60,807 bases of DNA from Flavobacteriales bacterium (GTDB lineage Bacteria > Bacteroidota > Bacteroidia > JACJYZ01): assembly GCA_020435415.1 (NCBI GenBank), contig JAGQZQ010000009.1, forward strand, positions 1-60,807, given 5' to 3'. Below the pieces are notes generated by a model that was not told the origin of the DNA, did not search any database, and saw only the letters and a program-made list of their open reading frames with translations. Of the stretch, positions 35,604-43,145 are shown one piece after another; position 1 is the first letter of the stretch, and each line of letters begins with the position of its first letter. Both the position numbers and the translations under genes were made by a program.

Positions 35604-35610
35604 AAGGAGG
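35604..35610 (+). promoter_or_regulatory. Strong Shine-Dalgarno site of gldK
   Basis: AAGGAGG ends 5 nt before the ATG at 35616. Such a full anti-SD match is rare in Bacteroidota and decides the gldK start over an in-frame ATG at 35466. Confidence 0.75.
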
Positions 35611-35615
35611 TCATT

Positions 35616-36974
35616 ATGAAGAGGTTGCTTTTTCAAGCACCGTGGATCGCCCTGGCTTTCATAGCTGGCGGTTGCGGGAGCTACTATGACAACGGGGAGT
35701 TGACCGGTGTTCTCGGCAGGGGAACATGGTACATGGATAATCCGTATGGAACGATCCATATTCCTATGGGAAGTTTTAACATGGGTCCCAGTGACCAGGA
35801 GGTCCCTTATGCTCAAACAGCACACAGCAAGACGGTGTCGGTTCAGGCGTACTATATGGATGATACCGAAATCTCCAATAATGAATACCGCCAATTTGTG
35901 TTTTGGGTGCGTGATTCGATTGCTGGTCGTATTTTGGGTGAAGAAGATGAAGAAAGGTATTTTACAACCACAGATGAATGGGGACTTGATGTAGATCCTC
36001 CCACACTGAAGTGGAGGGCCTTGGTTAACATTCCCTGGGATGAGCAGGAAATAAGAGAAAATGGAACCCTGGATGAAATGTTCCTTCCCGAGAACGAACG
36101 ATTCTACCGCCGAAGAGAAATTGACTCGCGTAAACTGAACTTCGAGTATTATGTTATTGACTATCGTAAGGCAGCCAGAAAGGTAAACCGTTACGAATAC
36201 ACGGATGAAAACAATTCCAACTGGAAATATGGTAATGGTATTAAAGATCGTTCGGATTTTATCATTCGTGATGTAATCAACGTATTTCCCGATACCCTCT
36301 CGTGGGTACACGATTTCACCTATTCCTTTAATGAACCATTGACCATGATGTACTTCTGGCACGTGGCTTATGATGACTACCCCGTCGTGGGTATCACGTG
36401 GCCGCAAGCCAAAGCATTTTGTGTCTGGCGTACGCAATTATTCAACACCTATAGGGCTTATCGTCTTGGTGTAAAATTCGTAAACGACTTCAGGTTGCCT
36501 ACTGAAGCCGAATGGGAATATGGCTCACGTGGTGGTCTGGATCTTTCTCCATTCCCATGGGGAGGTCCGTATATCAGGAATTCCAGAGGTTGTTTCTTAG
36601 GAAACTTTAAGCCAATGCGCGGAAACTATATTGATGATGGAGGATTCCATACCGTTAAGGTTACTTCCTACTGGCCTAATGAATACGGTCTGTGGTGTAT
36701 GGCCGGAAACGTTTCGGAGTGGTGTGAAGATGCCTTTGATGAGTCAGCATACAACTTTGCGCATGATCTTAACCCATACTTCTTTTACAATGCCAAGGAA
36801 AATGATCCACCAGCTTTAAAACGTAAAGTCGTGCGCGGCGGATCATGGACCGGTGTAGGTTATTACATGCAAACCGGAACAAGGGATTATGAATATCAAG
36901 ATTCCTCCAAGTGTTATGTTGGATTTCGTTGTGTAATGACGTTCCTTGGTAGAGCCAAAGAAGATTTCCAATAG
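35616..36974 (+). CDS. gldK: Type IX secretion lipoprotein GldK (PorK)
   Basis: The protein of 452 residues has a lipoprotein signal with the cysteine in A-G-G-C at residue 19. The main body has the formylglycine-generating-enzyme/sulfatase-modifying fold, with Y-M-D-D-T-E-I-S-N-N-E-Y, R-L-P-T-E-A-E-W-E-Y, W-C-M-A-G-N-V-S-E-W and V-V-R-G-G-S-W near the C-terminus. GldK/PorK uses this fold without sulfatase-maturation activity to build a large periplasmic ring with GldN under the outer membrane. The start at 35616 follows a strong ribosome-binding site. A longer reading from 35466 would add a lysine-rich stretch and hide the lipoprotein signal. Confidence 0.95.
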   Translation: MKRLLFQAPWIALAFIAGGCGSYYDNGELTGVLGRGTWYMDNPYGTIHIPMGSFNMGPSDQEVPYAQTAHSKTVSVQAYYMDDTEISNNEYRQFVFWVRDSIAGRILGEEDEERYFTTTDEWGLDVDPPTLKWRALVNIPWDEQEIRENGTLDEMFLPENERFYRRREIDSRKLNFEYYVIDYRKAARKVNRYEYTDENNSNWKYGNGIKDRSDFIIRDVINVFPDTLSWVHDFTYSFNEPLTMMYFWHVAYDDYPVVGITWPQAKAFCVWRTQLFNTYRAYRLGVKFVNDFRLPTEAEWEYGSRGGLDLSPFPWGGPYIRNSRGCFLGNFKPMRGNYIDDGGFHTVKVTSYWPNEYGLWCMAGNVSEWCEDAFDESAYNFAHDLNPYFFYNAKENDPPALKRKVVRGGSWTGVGYYMQTGTRDYEYQDSSKCYVGFRCVMTFLGRAKEDFQ

Positions 36975-37167
36975 GGTCGGTCTTTGTTTAATAAGTAATC
37001 TGATTCGGGATATAATTTGTCGGGGATAGCCTATGGCTTATCTAATTATCGGTATACCCTAACAAAATTATGATACCTTGCGGATAGCAGGTTCGCAAGC
37101 ACTGATATCTGATATAGTATTAATTGAATGTCTGAATTTGAATTGTTAACTATTAAACCCATTACTT
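36975..37167 (+). other. gldK-gldL spacer with small hairpins
   Basis: This 193-nt gap is the longest within an otherwise compact operon. It holds two small hairpins: GATAGCC with GGCTTATC (one bulge, near 37025-37042), and CTTGCG with CGCAAG near 37078-37100. Near 37073 TACCTTGC resembles a -7 box missing one T. It may contain a processing site or an extra promoter for gldL, but nothing here is conclusive. Confidence 0.3.
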
Positions 37168-37977
37168 ATGGCAAGTTTAGCTGAGATAACCCAATCGAAG
37201 GGGTGGAAGAATTTTATGGCCAAGCTCTATGGCTGGGGAGCTGCGGTGGTAATTACCGGTGCCATGTTTAAGATCATGCACTGGCCGGGAGCCGGAGTTA
37301 TGCTTGTAGCTGGTCTTACGACTGAAGCGGTGATTTTCTTCTTTTCGGCGTTTGAACCACCTCATGAAGATCCCGATTGGTCCTTGGTTTATCCTGAACT
37401 GGCAGGAATGCATGGCGAAGGCGGTCATAAGGCAATTGAAGAAGATACTGGTAGTCTAACGGAACAGTTGGACGACATGATGGAAGAAGCCAAGATAGAA
37501 CCCGAAATGATAGAACGACTTGGACAGGGTTTGCGTGCATTCGGCGATGCTGCAACTAAGATTACGGATATTTCTGATGCAACGGTTGCAACAAATGAAT
37601 ATGTTCAAAATGTACGCACAGCTGCTTCCAACGTTAACGAACTTTCTGACTCGTATTCAAGGGCTTCTCAGTCTCTGACGTCTCTTGCAGGATCTGCTGA
37701 CGATAGTGCTAATTACGCTGAAGGTCTGCAGAAAGTATCCACCAGTCTGAATGAGTTGAACGACGTTTATCGTCAACAGATTAGTGAATCCGCAAATCAG
37801 CTTGATGCTTCCAATAAATATAAAGAAAGCATTGCCGAACTGATGGAAAGCTTAAGTGGATCGCTTGATGATACCAAGCAATTCAAGGAAGAAGTTTCAA
37901 AGCTTACTCAAAACCTGAGCACATTGAATACCATTTATGGCAATATGCTTTCGGCAATGAGCGGGCCCAGATCATAA
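37168..37977 (+). CDS. gldL: Type IX secretion motor protein GldL (PorL)
   Basis: The protein of 269 residues has two membrane helices at residues 22-38 and 42-62, with a glutamate (E53) in the second, as in GldL. A long, helical cytoplasmic tail follows, predicted to form coiled coils. With GldM it makes the proton-driven rotary motor of gliding and type IX secretion, as a GldL5-GldM2 complex in Flavobacterium johnsoniae. It has no clear Shine-Dalgarno site, unlike gldK, gldM and gldN. A 60-nt gap separates it from gldM. Confidence 0.96.
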   Translation: MASLAEITQSKGWKNFMAKLYGWGAAVVITGAMFKIMHWPGAGVMLVAGLTTEAVIFFFSAFEPPHEDPDWSLVYPELAGMHGEGGHKAIEEDTGSLTEQLDDMMEEAKIEPEMIERLGQGLRAFGDAATKITDISDATVATNEYVQNVRTAASNVNELSDSYSRASQSLTSLAGSADDSANYAEGLQKVSTSLNELNDVYRQQISESANQLDASNKYKESIAELMESLSGSLDDTKQFKEEVSKLTQNLSTLNTIYGNMLSAMSGPRS

Positions 37978-38037
37978 TTTAACCAGGGAATCAATGTCTG
38001 ATCCTTTTTGTTTATCTAAACAAGGAGAAAATTAACC

Positions 38038-39609
38038 ATGGCAGAAAAAAAATTAAGCCCCAGGCAGAAGATGATCGGGATGATGTACCTGGTACTGACC
38101 GCGCTTCTTGCCCTTAACGTGTCCAAAGAAATTCTCAATGCCTTCGTTCTTGTGGACTCAGGTTTGGCGCGTACAACCGATAACTTCAATAAAAAGAATG
38201 CATCCACTTATGCGGCGTTTGACAAAGCAGCCGCTGAATTTGAAAAGGCAGTTGAATGGCGCAACAAGGCATATGATGTTAAGAAGAAGTCGGATGACTT
38301 GGTAAAACTGATCAATGACCTGAAAGTAGCTATTATCCAGGAAGCGGATAAAACAGAGGAAACAACTGTCGAAGCCGGACACATTCAAGCAAAAGACAAT
38401 CAGGACATTGCTCCTCAGATTATGCTTGTGAATGGCAAAGGCGAAGAACTAAAATCGGAAATTGAAAGCTACCGGAAGTTCCTGACTGGATTTATCAAAG
38501 CCAAGGATGAGCACCTTAGAACTACCATCGAAAGTAACTTGAGCACTGATGACCCACCTCCGTCAGAACATGGAACAGAAACGTGGGTAACCCAGTATTT
38601 TCAGGGCCTTCCGTTGATTGCTTCTATCACTATGATGTCCAAAATGCAGAACGACATTCGTAACTGTGAAGCAGACATGATCAACTACCTGCTTACGGAG
38701 ATCGATGCTGGTTCATTCAAGTTTAATAAGCTTGAAGCGATGGTATTGGCCCCGACCAACTACGTTGTACAAGGCGATACGTTCAGAGCACAAGTATTCG
38801 TTGCCGCAAGAGACTCCACCCAAGACCCGGACGTTGAAGTTGAGTTTGCTGGTCAGGATAGCAGTAAGCTTGCACAACCAATGAAATTGGCTGTAAAGGG
38901 TGGTAAAGGTGTGTATAAAGTGCCCGCTAATTCGGAAGGGTTTTACAAATGGGGTGGTGTGGTGAACATCAAAAAACCAGATGGCAGCATTGCTCCATTC
39001 CGTTTCAATCATTCCTATCAAGTTGCGAAACCATCTTTGGTAGTATCAGCCGATAAAATGAACGTGTTCTATATCGGCGTTGATAACCCTGTCTCCATTT
39101 CTGTTCCCGGTTTACCACCAGATGTACTTCAACCCTCGTTGAGTTCGGGAAGTATCTCCAAAAAAGGTAAAGGTTATACCGTTCGTGTGAAATCATCGGG
39201 AACTTGTAACGTTACAGTTTTTGCAAACATCAACGGTGAAAAGAAAAACATGGGACGGGCGGAATTCCGCGTAAAACGTGTTCCGGATCCGGTGGCAAAA
39301 ATCGCTGGTAAAACCGGTGATGATAAAATTGCAAAGAACGTGTTATCCGTGCAACCCGGCTTGGCTGCAGATATGGAAAACTTTGACTTTGATCTGAAAT
39401 TTATTGTAACGGCTTTTGAAATGGTCGTTACAGGAAAAGGGATTGACCCAATTCCAAAGAAATCTGATAGCTATGCCCTTACTGGTGATATGAAGAAAAT
39501 GCTGAGGGGCGTGGTCAAAGGAAATAAGGTTTATTTCCAAAACATCAGGGCCAAAGGTCCGGATGGATCAACAAGAAAGCTTGCCCCTATTGCATTGGAA
39601 ATAATGTAA
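38038..39609 (+). CDS. gldM: Type IX secretion motor protein GldM (PorM)
   Basis: The protein of 523 residues has one N-terminal membrane helix (about 13-32, M-I-G-M-M-Y-L-V-L-T-A-L-L-A-L-N-V). A long periplasmic part follows, built first of helices and then of beta domains rich in V-x-V-x-V patterns. The helix inserts into the GldL pentamer, and the periplasmic dimer spans towards the GldK/GldN ring, passing motion to the outer membrane. AAGGAGA at 38022-38028 gives it a Shine-Dalgarno site 9 nt before the ATG. Confidence 0.96.
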   Translation: MAEKKLSPRQKMIGMMYLVLTALLALNVSKEILNAFVLVDSGLARTTDNFNKKNASTYAAFDKAAAEFEKAVEWRNKAYDVKKKSDDLVKLINDLKVAIIQEADKTEETTVEAGHIQAKDNQDIAPQIMLVNGKGEELKSEIESYRKFLTGFIKAKDEHLRTTIESNLSTDDPPPSEHGTETWVTQYFQGLPLIASITMMSKMQNDIRNCEADMINYLLTEIDAGSFKFNKLEAMVLAPTNYVVQGDTFRAQVFVAARDSTQDPDVEVEFAGQDSSKLAQPMKLAVKGGKGVYKVPANSEGFYKWGGVVNIKKPDGSIAPFRFNHSYQVAKPSLVVSADKMNVFYIGVDNPVSISVPGLPPDVLQPSLSSGSISKKGKGYTVRVKSSGTCNVTVFANINGEKKNMGRAEFRVKRVPDPVAKIAGKTGDDKIAKNVLSVQPGLAADMENFDFDLKFIVTAFEMVVTGKGIDPIPKKSDSYALTGDMKKMLRGVVKGNKVYFQNIRAKGPDGSTRKLAPIALEIM

Positions 39610-39633
39610 GGCAATCTTAAAATGGGAGGTTCT

Positions 39634-40503
39634 ATGAAGAATTGGTTGAAAATCGCAGCAGGTATTTGCCTGATCTCCGGAATCATCATTCCGGAAACAA
39701 GTTCAGCGCAAAACGTTTTGGACGGTGTATACGTTAAAGAACACCTTCCGACACGAAGGGTAACCCCTTATTCTCACCTGAGAGAAGCGGATGTGATGTG
39801 GTTCAAAAGAACCTGGAGGTATATTGATCTCAAGGAAAAACTCAACCTGCCTTTCGCATACCCGAAAAGTAGTCAGAAGATCAAAGACAGAAGAAATCTT
39901 TTCGATGTGATCCATGACGCCGTACTGGAAGGAGCGGTTACCGCGTATAACGCCTATAACGGTCTTTTACCTGATGACGAGTTTACTGTGCCCTATACAC
40001 TTGAAGAGGTGCAGAATATAGGCGCTGACCCGCCTGATACCATTGGATATGAAGATCCTATTACCGGTGAATGGATCGAACAAATTATCACCAATGAGCT
40101 TAACCGTGATGATGTGGTGAAATTCAAGATCAAGGAAGACTGGTTCTTCGATAACCAAAGATCTGTTCTTGAAGCGCGCATCATTGGTATAGCTCCGGTA
40201 ATGGAACAATACTCCGAAACAGGTGAATATATCGGTGACCTTGACCTCTATTGGGTATATTTCCCTGAACTACGAACCATCATATCCAACGAAGAAGTAT
40301 TTAATCGCTGGAATGATGCGGAAAGAAGGACTTATGATGATATCTTCCATAAGCGCTTGTTCAGCAGCTATATAGTAAAGGAATCCAATGCTTATAATCG
40401 TCGGATCAAGGATTATAAAGTTGGTCTGGATGCACTGCTGGAAGCCGAAAGAGTTAAATACGACATCTTCTTCAAGATGGAACATGATCTCTGGGAGTTT
40501 TAA
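39634..40503 (+). CDS. gldN: Type IX secretion ring protein GldN (PorN)
   Basis: The protein of 289 residues has a signal peptide ending in S-S-A-Q and the family sequence V-Y-V-K-E-H-L-P-T-R-R-V-T-P-Y. It also has W-R-Y-I-D-L-K-E-K-L-N and, near the C-terminus, F-S-S-Y-I-V-K-E-S-N-A-Y-N-R-R-I. GldN forms the periplasmic ring with the lipoprotein GldK. The ATG at 39634 was chosen because GGGAGG at 39624-39629 sits 4 nt before it, so the in-frame ATG at 39622 lies inside the ribosome-binding region. The operon ends with the terminator at 40522. Confidence 0.95.
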   Translation: MKNWLKIAAGICLISGIIIPETSSAQNVLDGVYVKEHLPTRRVTPYSHLREADVMWFKRTWRYIDLKEKLNLPFAYPKSSQKIKDRRNLFDVIHDAVLEGAVTAYNAYNGLLPDDEFTVPYTLEEVQNIGADPPDTIGYEDPITGEWIEQIITNELNRDDVVKFKIKEDWFFDNQRSVLEARIIGIAPVMEQYSETGEYIGDLDLYWVYFPELRTIISNEEVFNRWNDAERRTYDDIFHKRLFSSYIVKESNAYNRRIKDYKVGLDALLEAERVKYDIFFKMEHDLWEF

Positions 40504-40521
40504 ATCCCGCGAACCTTTTGG

Positions 40522-40557
40522 AAAAAGCCTCCGTATGAATAACGGGGGCTTTTTTTA
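40522..40557 (+). terminator. Terminator of the porP-gldKLMN operon
   Basis: A stem of about 13 bp (AAAAAGCCTCCGT with ACGGGGGCTTTTT, one T-G wobble) with a 7-nt loop is followed by a T run. It starts 19 nt after the gldN stop. Confidence 0.9.
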
Positions 40558-40569
40558 TATGAGAAAACA

Positions 40570-41046
40570 ATGAAGAGACTCGTAACCATCTTCATCCTTT
40601 GCCTGACCCTGGGCATTGCAAGTGCACAAGATTATAGCACCGGAATCGGACTGCGATTCGGTTTTTTTAATGGTATAACTGTTAAGCACTTTGTTCAACC
40701 ATCCCGTTCGCTGGAAGGAATTATAACCACACGCTGGAAAGGCTACCAGTTAACCGGACTTTATCAATGGCATTTTGATACTGGTATGAGCAATCTATAC
40801 TGGTTTCTTGGAGCAGGTGTTCACACCGGTTTCTATAACAACGGCGGTTATTACTACGACAGACATGGAAAATATTACAACAAGACGGTAACCCCGGTTG
40901 GAGTTGATGGGGTTGCCGGTTTGGAATTTGTATTTCCTTCAGTGCCTATTACCCTCACTTTTGACGCCAGGCCATTTATCGAGCTGGTCTATCCCGGTCC
41001 CGAAGCCATTGATGTGGCGTTTTCCGCGAGATTCTATCTTGAATAA
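40570..41046 (+). CDS. Small exported beta-barrel-like protein, function unknown
   Basis: The protein of 158 residues has a signal peptide ending in A-S-A-Q (residues 1-19). The mature part alternates hydrophobic and polar residues, is rich in G, Y and F, and ends in a C-terminal aromatic strand (F-S-A-R-F-Y-L-E). This suggests a small outer-membrane barrel of about eight strands. It starts 13 nt after the operon terminator, so it depends on read-through or on its own promoter. Proximity to the type IX genes may be chance. I do not recognise a named family. Confidence 0.72.
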   Translation: MKRLVTIFILCLTLGIASAQDYSTGIGLRFGFFNGITVKHFVQPSRSLEGIITTRWKGYQLTGLYQWHFDTGMSNLYWFLGAGVHTGFYNNGGYYYDRHGKYYNKTVTPVGVDGVAGLEFVFPSVPITLTFDARPFIELVYPGPEAIDVAFSARFYLE

Positions 41047-41112
41047 GTATCTTTCTGCCTGATTCTGTTCATTTCGGTTTTACCCAACCGATATGACCAT
41101 CGCTTCATATCA

Positions 41113-41814
41113 ATGCAGAATACTTCTCAACGTACCAAAGTCATCATACCGGCACTGAATGAGGAAGCATCCATCGGTCTTGTTCTGGATGCGCTGCCAC
41201 GCAATCTTATTCAGGAAGTGGTCGTGGTAGACAATGGTTCATCGGACCAGACCACAACCGTGGCTGCATCAAAGGATGCGACCGTCCTGCGTGAAGATCG
41301 TCGGGGATATGGCGCGGCATGTCTCAAAGGTTTACATTACATTTCCAACCAATCTCCTTTACCCGATATCATTGTTTTCCTCGACGCCGACTTTTCCGAT
41401 AACCCGAATGAACTTCCTTTAATTCTGACGCCCATCCTGAACAACGAAGCGGATCTGGTCATTGGCTCACGTGTAACGGGAAAAGCTGAGAAAGGCAGCT
41501 TAATGCCTCAGCAACGCTTCGGGAATGCTCTGGCAACATTTCTGATCCGCCTGATATATGGCGTAAGATATACTGATCTTGGACCATTCAGAGCCATTCG
41601 TTTTAGCGCATTACAGGCATTGAATATGCAAGACCGCAACTTTGGCTGGACGGTAGAGATGCAAATCAAAGCAGCGGCAGTGGGTTTGAGAATAACAGAA
41701 GTTCCGGTTAGCTATAAAAGGCGAATAGGTCAATCCAAGGTTTCCGGAACAATCCGGGGCAGTGTGATGGCCGGATACAAGATCATTGCAACGATCTTCC
41801 GTTATGCCTTCTAG
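41113..41814 (+). CDS. Glycosyltransferase family 2, dolichol-phosphate-mannose-synthase-like
   Basis: The protein of 233 residues has the GT2 start V-I-I-P-A-L-N-E-E-A-S-I-G, V-V-D-N-G-S-S-D, and the metal site D-A-D in F-L-D-A-D-F-S-D. It lacks membrane helices and is close in form to enzymes that move a hexose from a nucleotide sugar to polyprenol phosphate. Its stop lies within the start of the GT-C gene (11-nt overlap), so the two are made together. The simplest reading is that it charges the lipid carrier used by the GT-C enzyme. Confidence 0.87.
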   Translation: MQNTSQRTKVIIPALNEEASIGLVLDALPRNLIQEVVVVDNGSSDQTTTVAASKDATVLREDRRGYGAACLKGLHYISNQSPLPDIIVFLDADFSDNPNELPLILTPILNNEADLVIGSRVTGKAEKGSLMPQQRFGNALATFLIRLIYGVRYTDLGPFRAIRFSALQALNMQDRNFGWTVEMQIKAAAVGLRITEVPVSYKRRIGQSKVSGTIRGSVMAGYKIIATIFRYAF

Positions 41815-43132
41815 GTCTTCCCTTCTATTTATCACACCGCTGATGCTTTCCGCAGGTCTATACCTGTTCATCGCATACGGCTTCCCGGGTCGCAGTCAGT
41901 TCGGCATACTTTTACTTGGAGTAACCTGCCTTTTTATTCTCTATATCTGGGCCTTAAGACATGCAAGTAACCTTGGAGCAACAGCACTTATTGTTGCTCC
42001 GGTCGTCCTTCGATTGTTATTTCTTCTCTCTATTCCTGAACTCTCTGATGACTTTTACCGATTTATCTGGGATGGCCATGTTATGCACCGGAACCAAAAT
42101 CCCTACCTGGTTATTCCGGCGGATTGGGCCGGTCAGTTGTCGGATGGTGCCACGGGTATGTTGGCACATATGAACTCACCTGAATACCATACAGTATATC
42201 CCCCGGTCTGCCAGTTCCTATTCTGGCTGGCTACCGCACAAAGTCCGGATGATGTTTTTTCTTCCATGGTCTGGTTACGGGTCCTTACAGTGATTGCAGA
42301 AACAGGAACCATGTTTTTAATGGTAGCCATACTAAGGTATTACAAATTACCGGCAGGTCATATGTGGTTCTATGGTTTAAATCCATTGGTCGTTCTTGAG
42401 CTTACCGGTAATTTACATCCTGATGCTTTTATGATCTTTTTTTCGGTTTTATTCTACTATCTCTGGGTAAGCCGGAAGACCTGGTGGTCTGCCGGTGCAC
42501 TTGGTTTGGCAATTGGTGCAAAGTTATTACCCCTGCTCATCCTGCCTTTCTTATTCAAGCATTTGGGTGTCAAACGCTTTATCAGCTATGCACTCATCGT
42601 AGCGATTGTTTTCCTGGGCGGGTTCATTCCCTTTTTGAGCCTTGAGGTCATATCCGGCATGATGTCAAGCATCCATTTGTATTTCCGGTATTTTGAATTC
42701 AATGCATCGGTATACTATCTGATTCGAGAAACCCTGTCTGCATTCTACGGATATAACCCCATCGCCCTGGTTGGTCCAATGATGGCCGGTATCTGCGTCG
42801 TTCTCCTATTCATCCGGGTTGTATTCACGATGCAAAAGTCTACCAGATTAAGCGATGACGTGGTGTGGGCTTTCTTTTTATATCTGCTTTGTGCGCTGGT
42901 CGTTCATCCGTGGTATGTGACCATCCTTGCGGCATTCACAGTGATCAGTGAAAAGAAGTTCGCACTGGTGTGGACATATCTGGTTTTTCTAAGTTATCAC
43001 CGGTACAGGACACCAGGTGTGGACGATTCTTTGTTGATCATCTTTCTGGAATACCTTTTGCTGGCGGTCGCCGTTTGGGTTGAATTATACCGTCCCCATC
43101 TTTTCAGAAGATTGTTTCCTTCTGCTGTTTAA
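41804..43132 (+). CDS. Polyprenol-sugar-dependent GT-C glycosyltransferase
   Basis: The protein of 442 residues has about eleven membrane helices. The first large loop has L-S-D-D-F-Y-R-F-I-W-D-G, then N-Q-N-P-Y, the signature of GT-C mannosyl- and arabinosyl-transferases that take sugar from a polyprenol phosphate on the outer face of the membrane. The double aspartate is the likely catalytic site. The ATG at 41804 lies in the last codons of the GT2 gene. A TTG at 41786 is possible, but the protein then gains six residues without hydrophobic character. The 3' end is 13 nt from the convergent S9 peptidase gene. Confidence 0.85.
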   Translation: MPSRSSLLFITPLMLSAGLYLFIAYGFPGRSQFGILLLGVTCLFILYIWALRHASNLGATALIVAPVVLRLLFLLSIPELSDDFYRFIWDGHVMHRNQNPYLVIPADWAGQLSDGATGMLAHMNSPEYHTVYPPVCQFLFWLATAQSPDDVFSSMVWLRVLTVIAETGTMFLMVAILRYYKLPAGHMWFYGLNPLVVLELTGNLHPDAFMIFFSVLFYYLWVSRKTWWSAGALGLAIGAKLLPLLILPFLFKHLGVKRFISYALIVAIVFLGGFIPFLSLEVISGMMSSIHLYFRYFEFNASVYYLIRETLSAFYGYNPIALVGPMMAGICVVLLFIRVVFTMQKSTRLSDDVVWAFFLYLLCALVVHPWYVTILAAFTVISEKKFALVWTYLVFLSYHRYRTPGVDDSLLIIFLEYLLLAVAVWVELYRPHLFRRLFPSAV

Positions 43133-43145
43133 GTGAATCTTCGGA

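Noticed and set aside
35466-35615. 50-residue extension of GldK
   Set aside because: The strong Shine-Dalgarno site and the lipoprotein signal at 35616 show the real start. The upstream part is lysine-rich and would block the signal.
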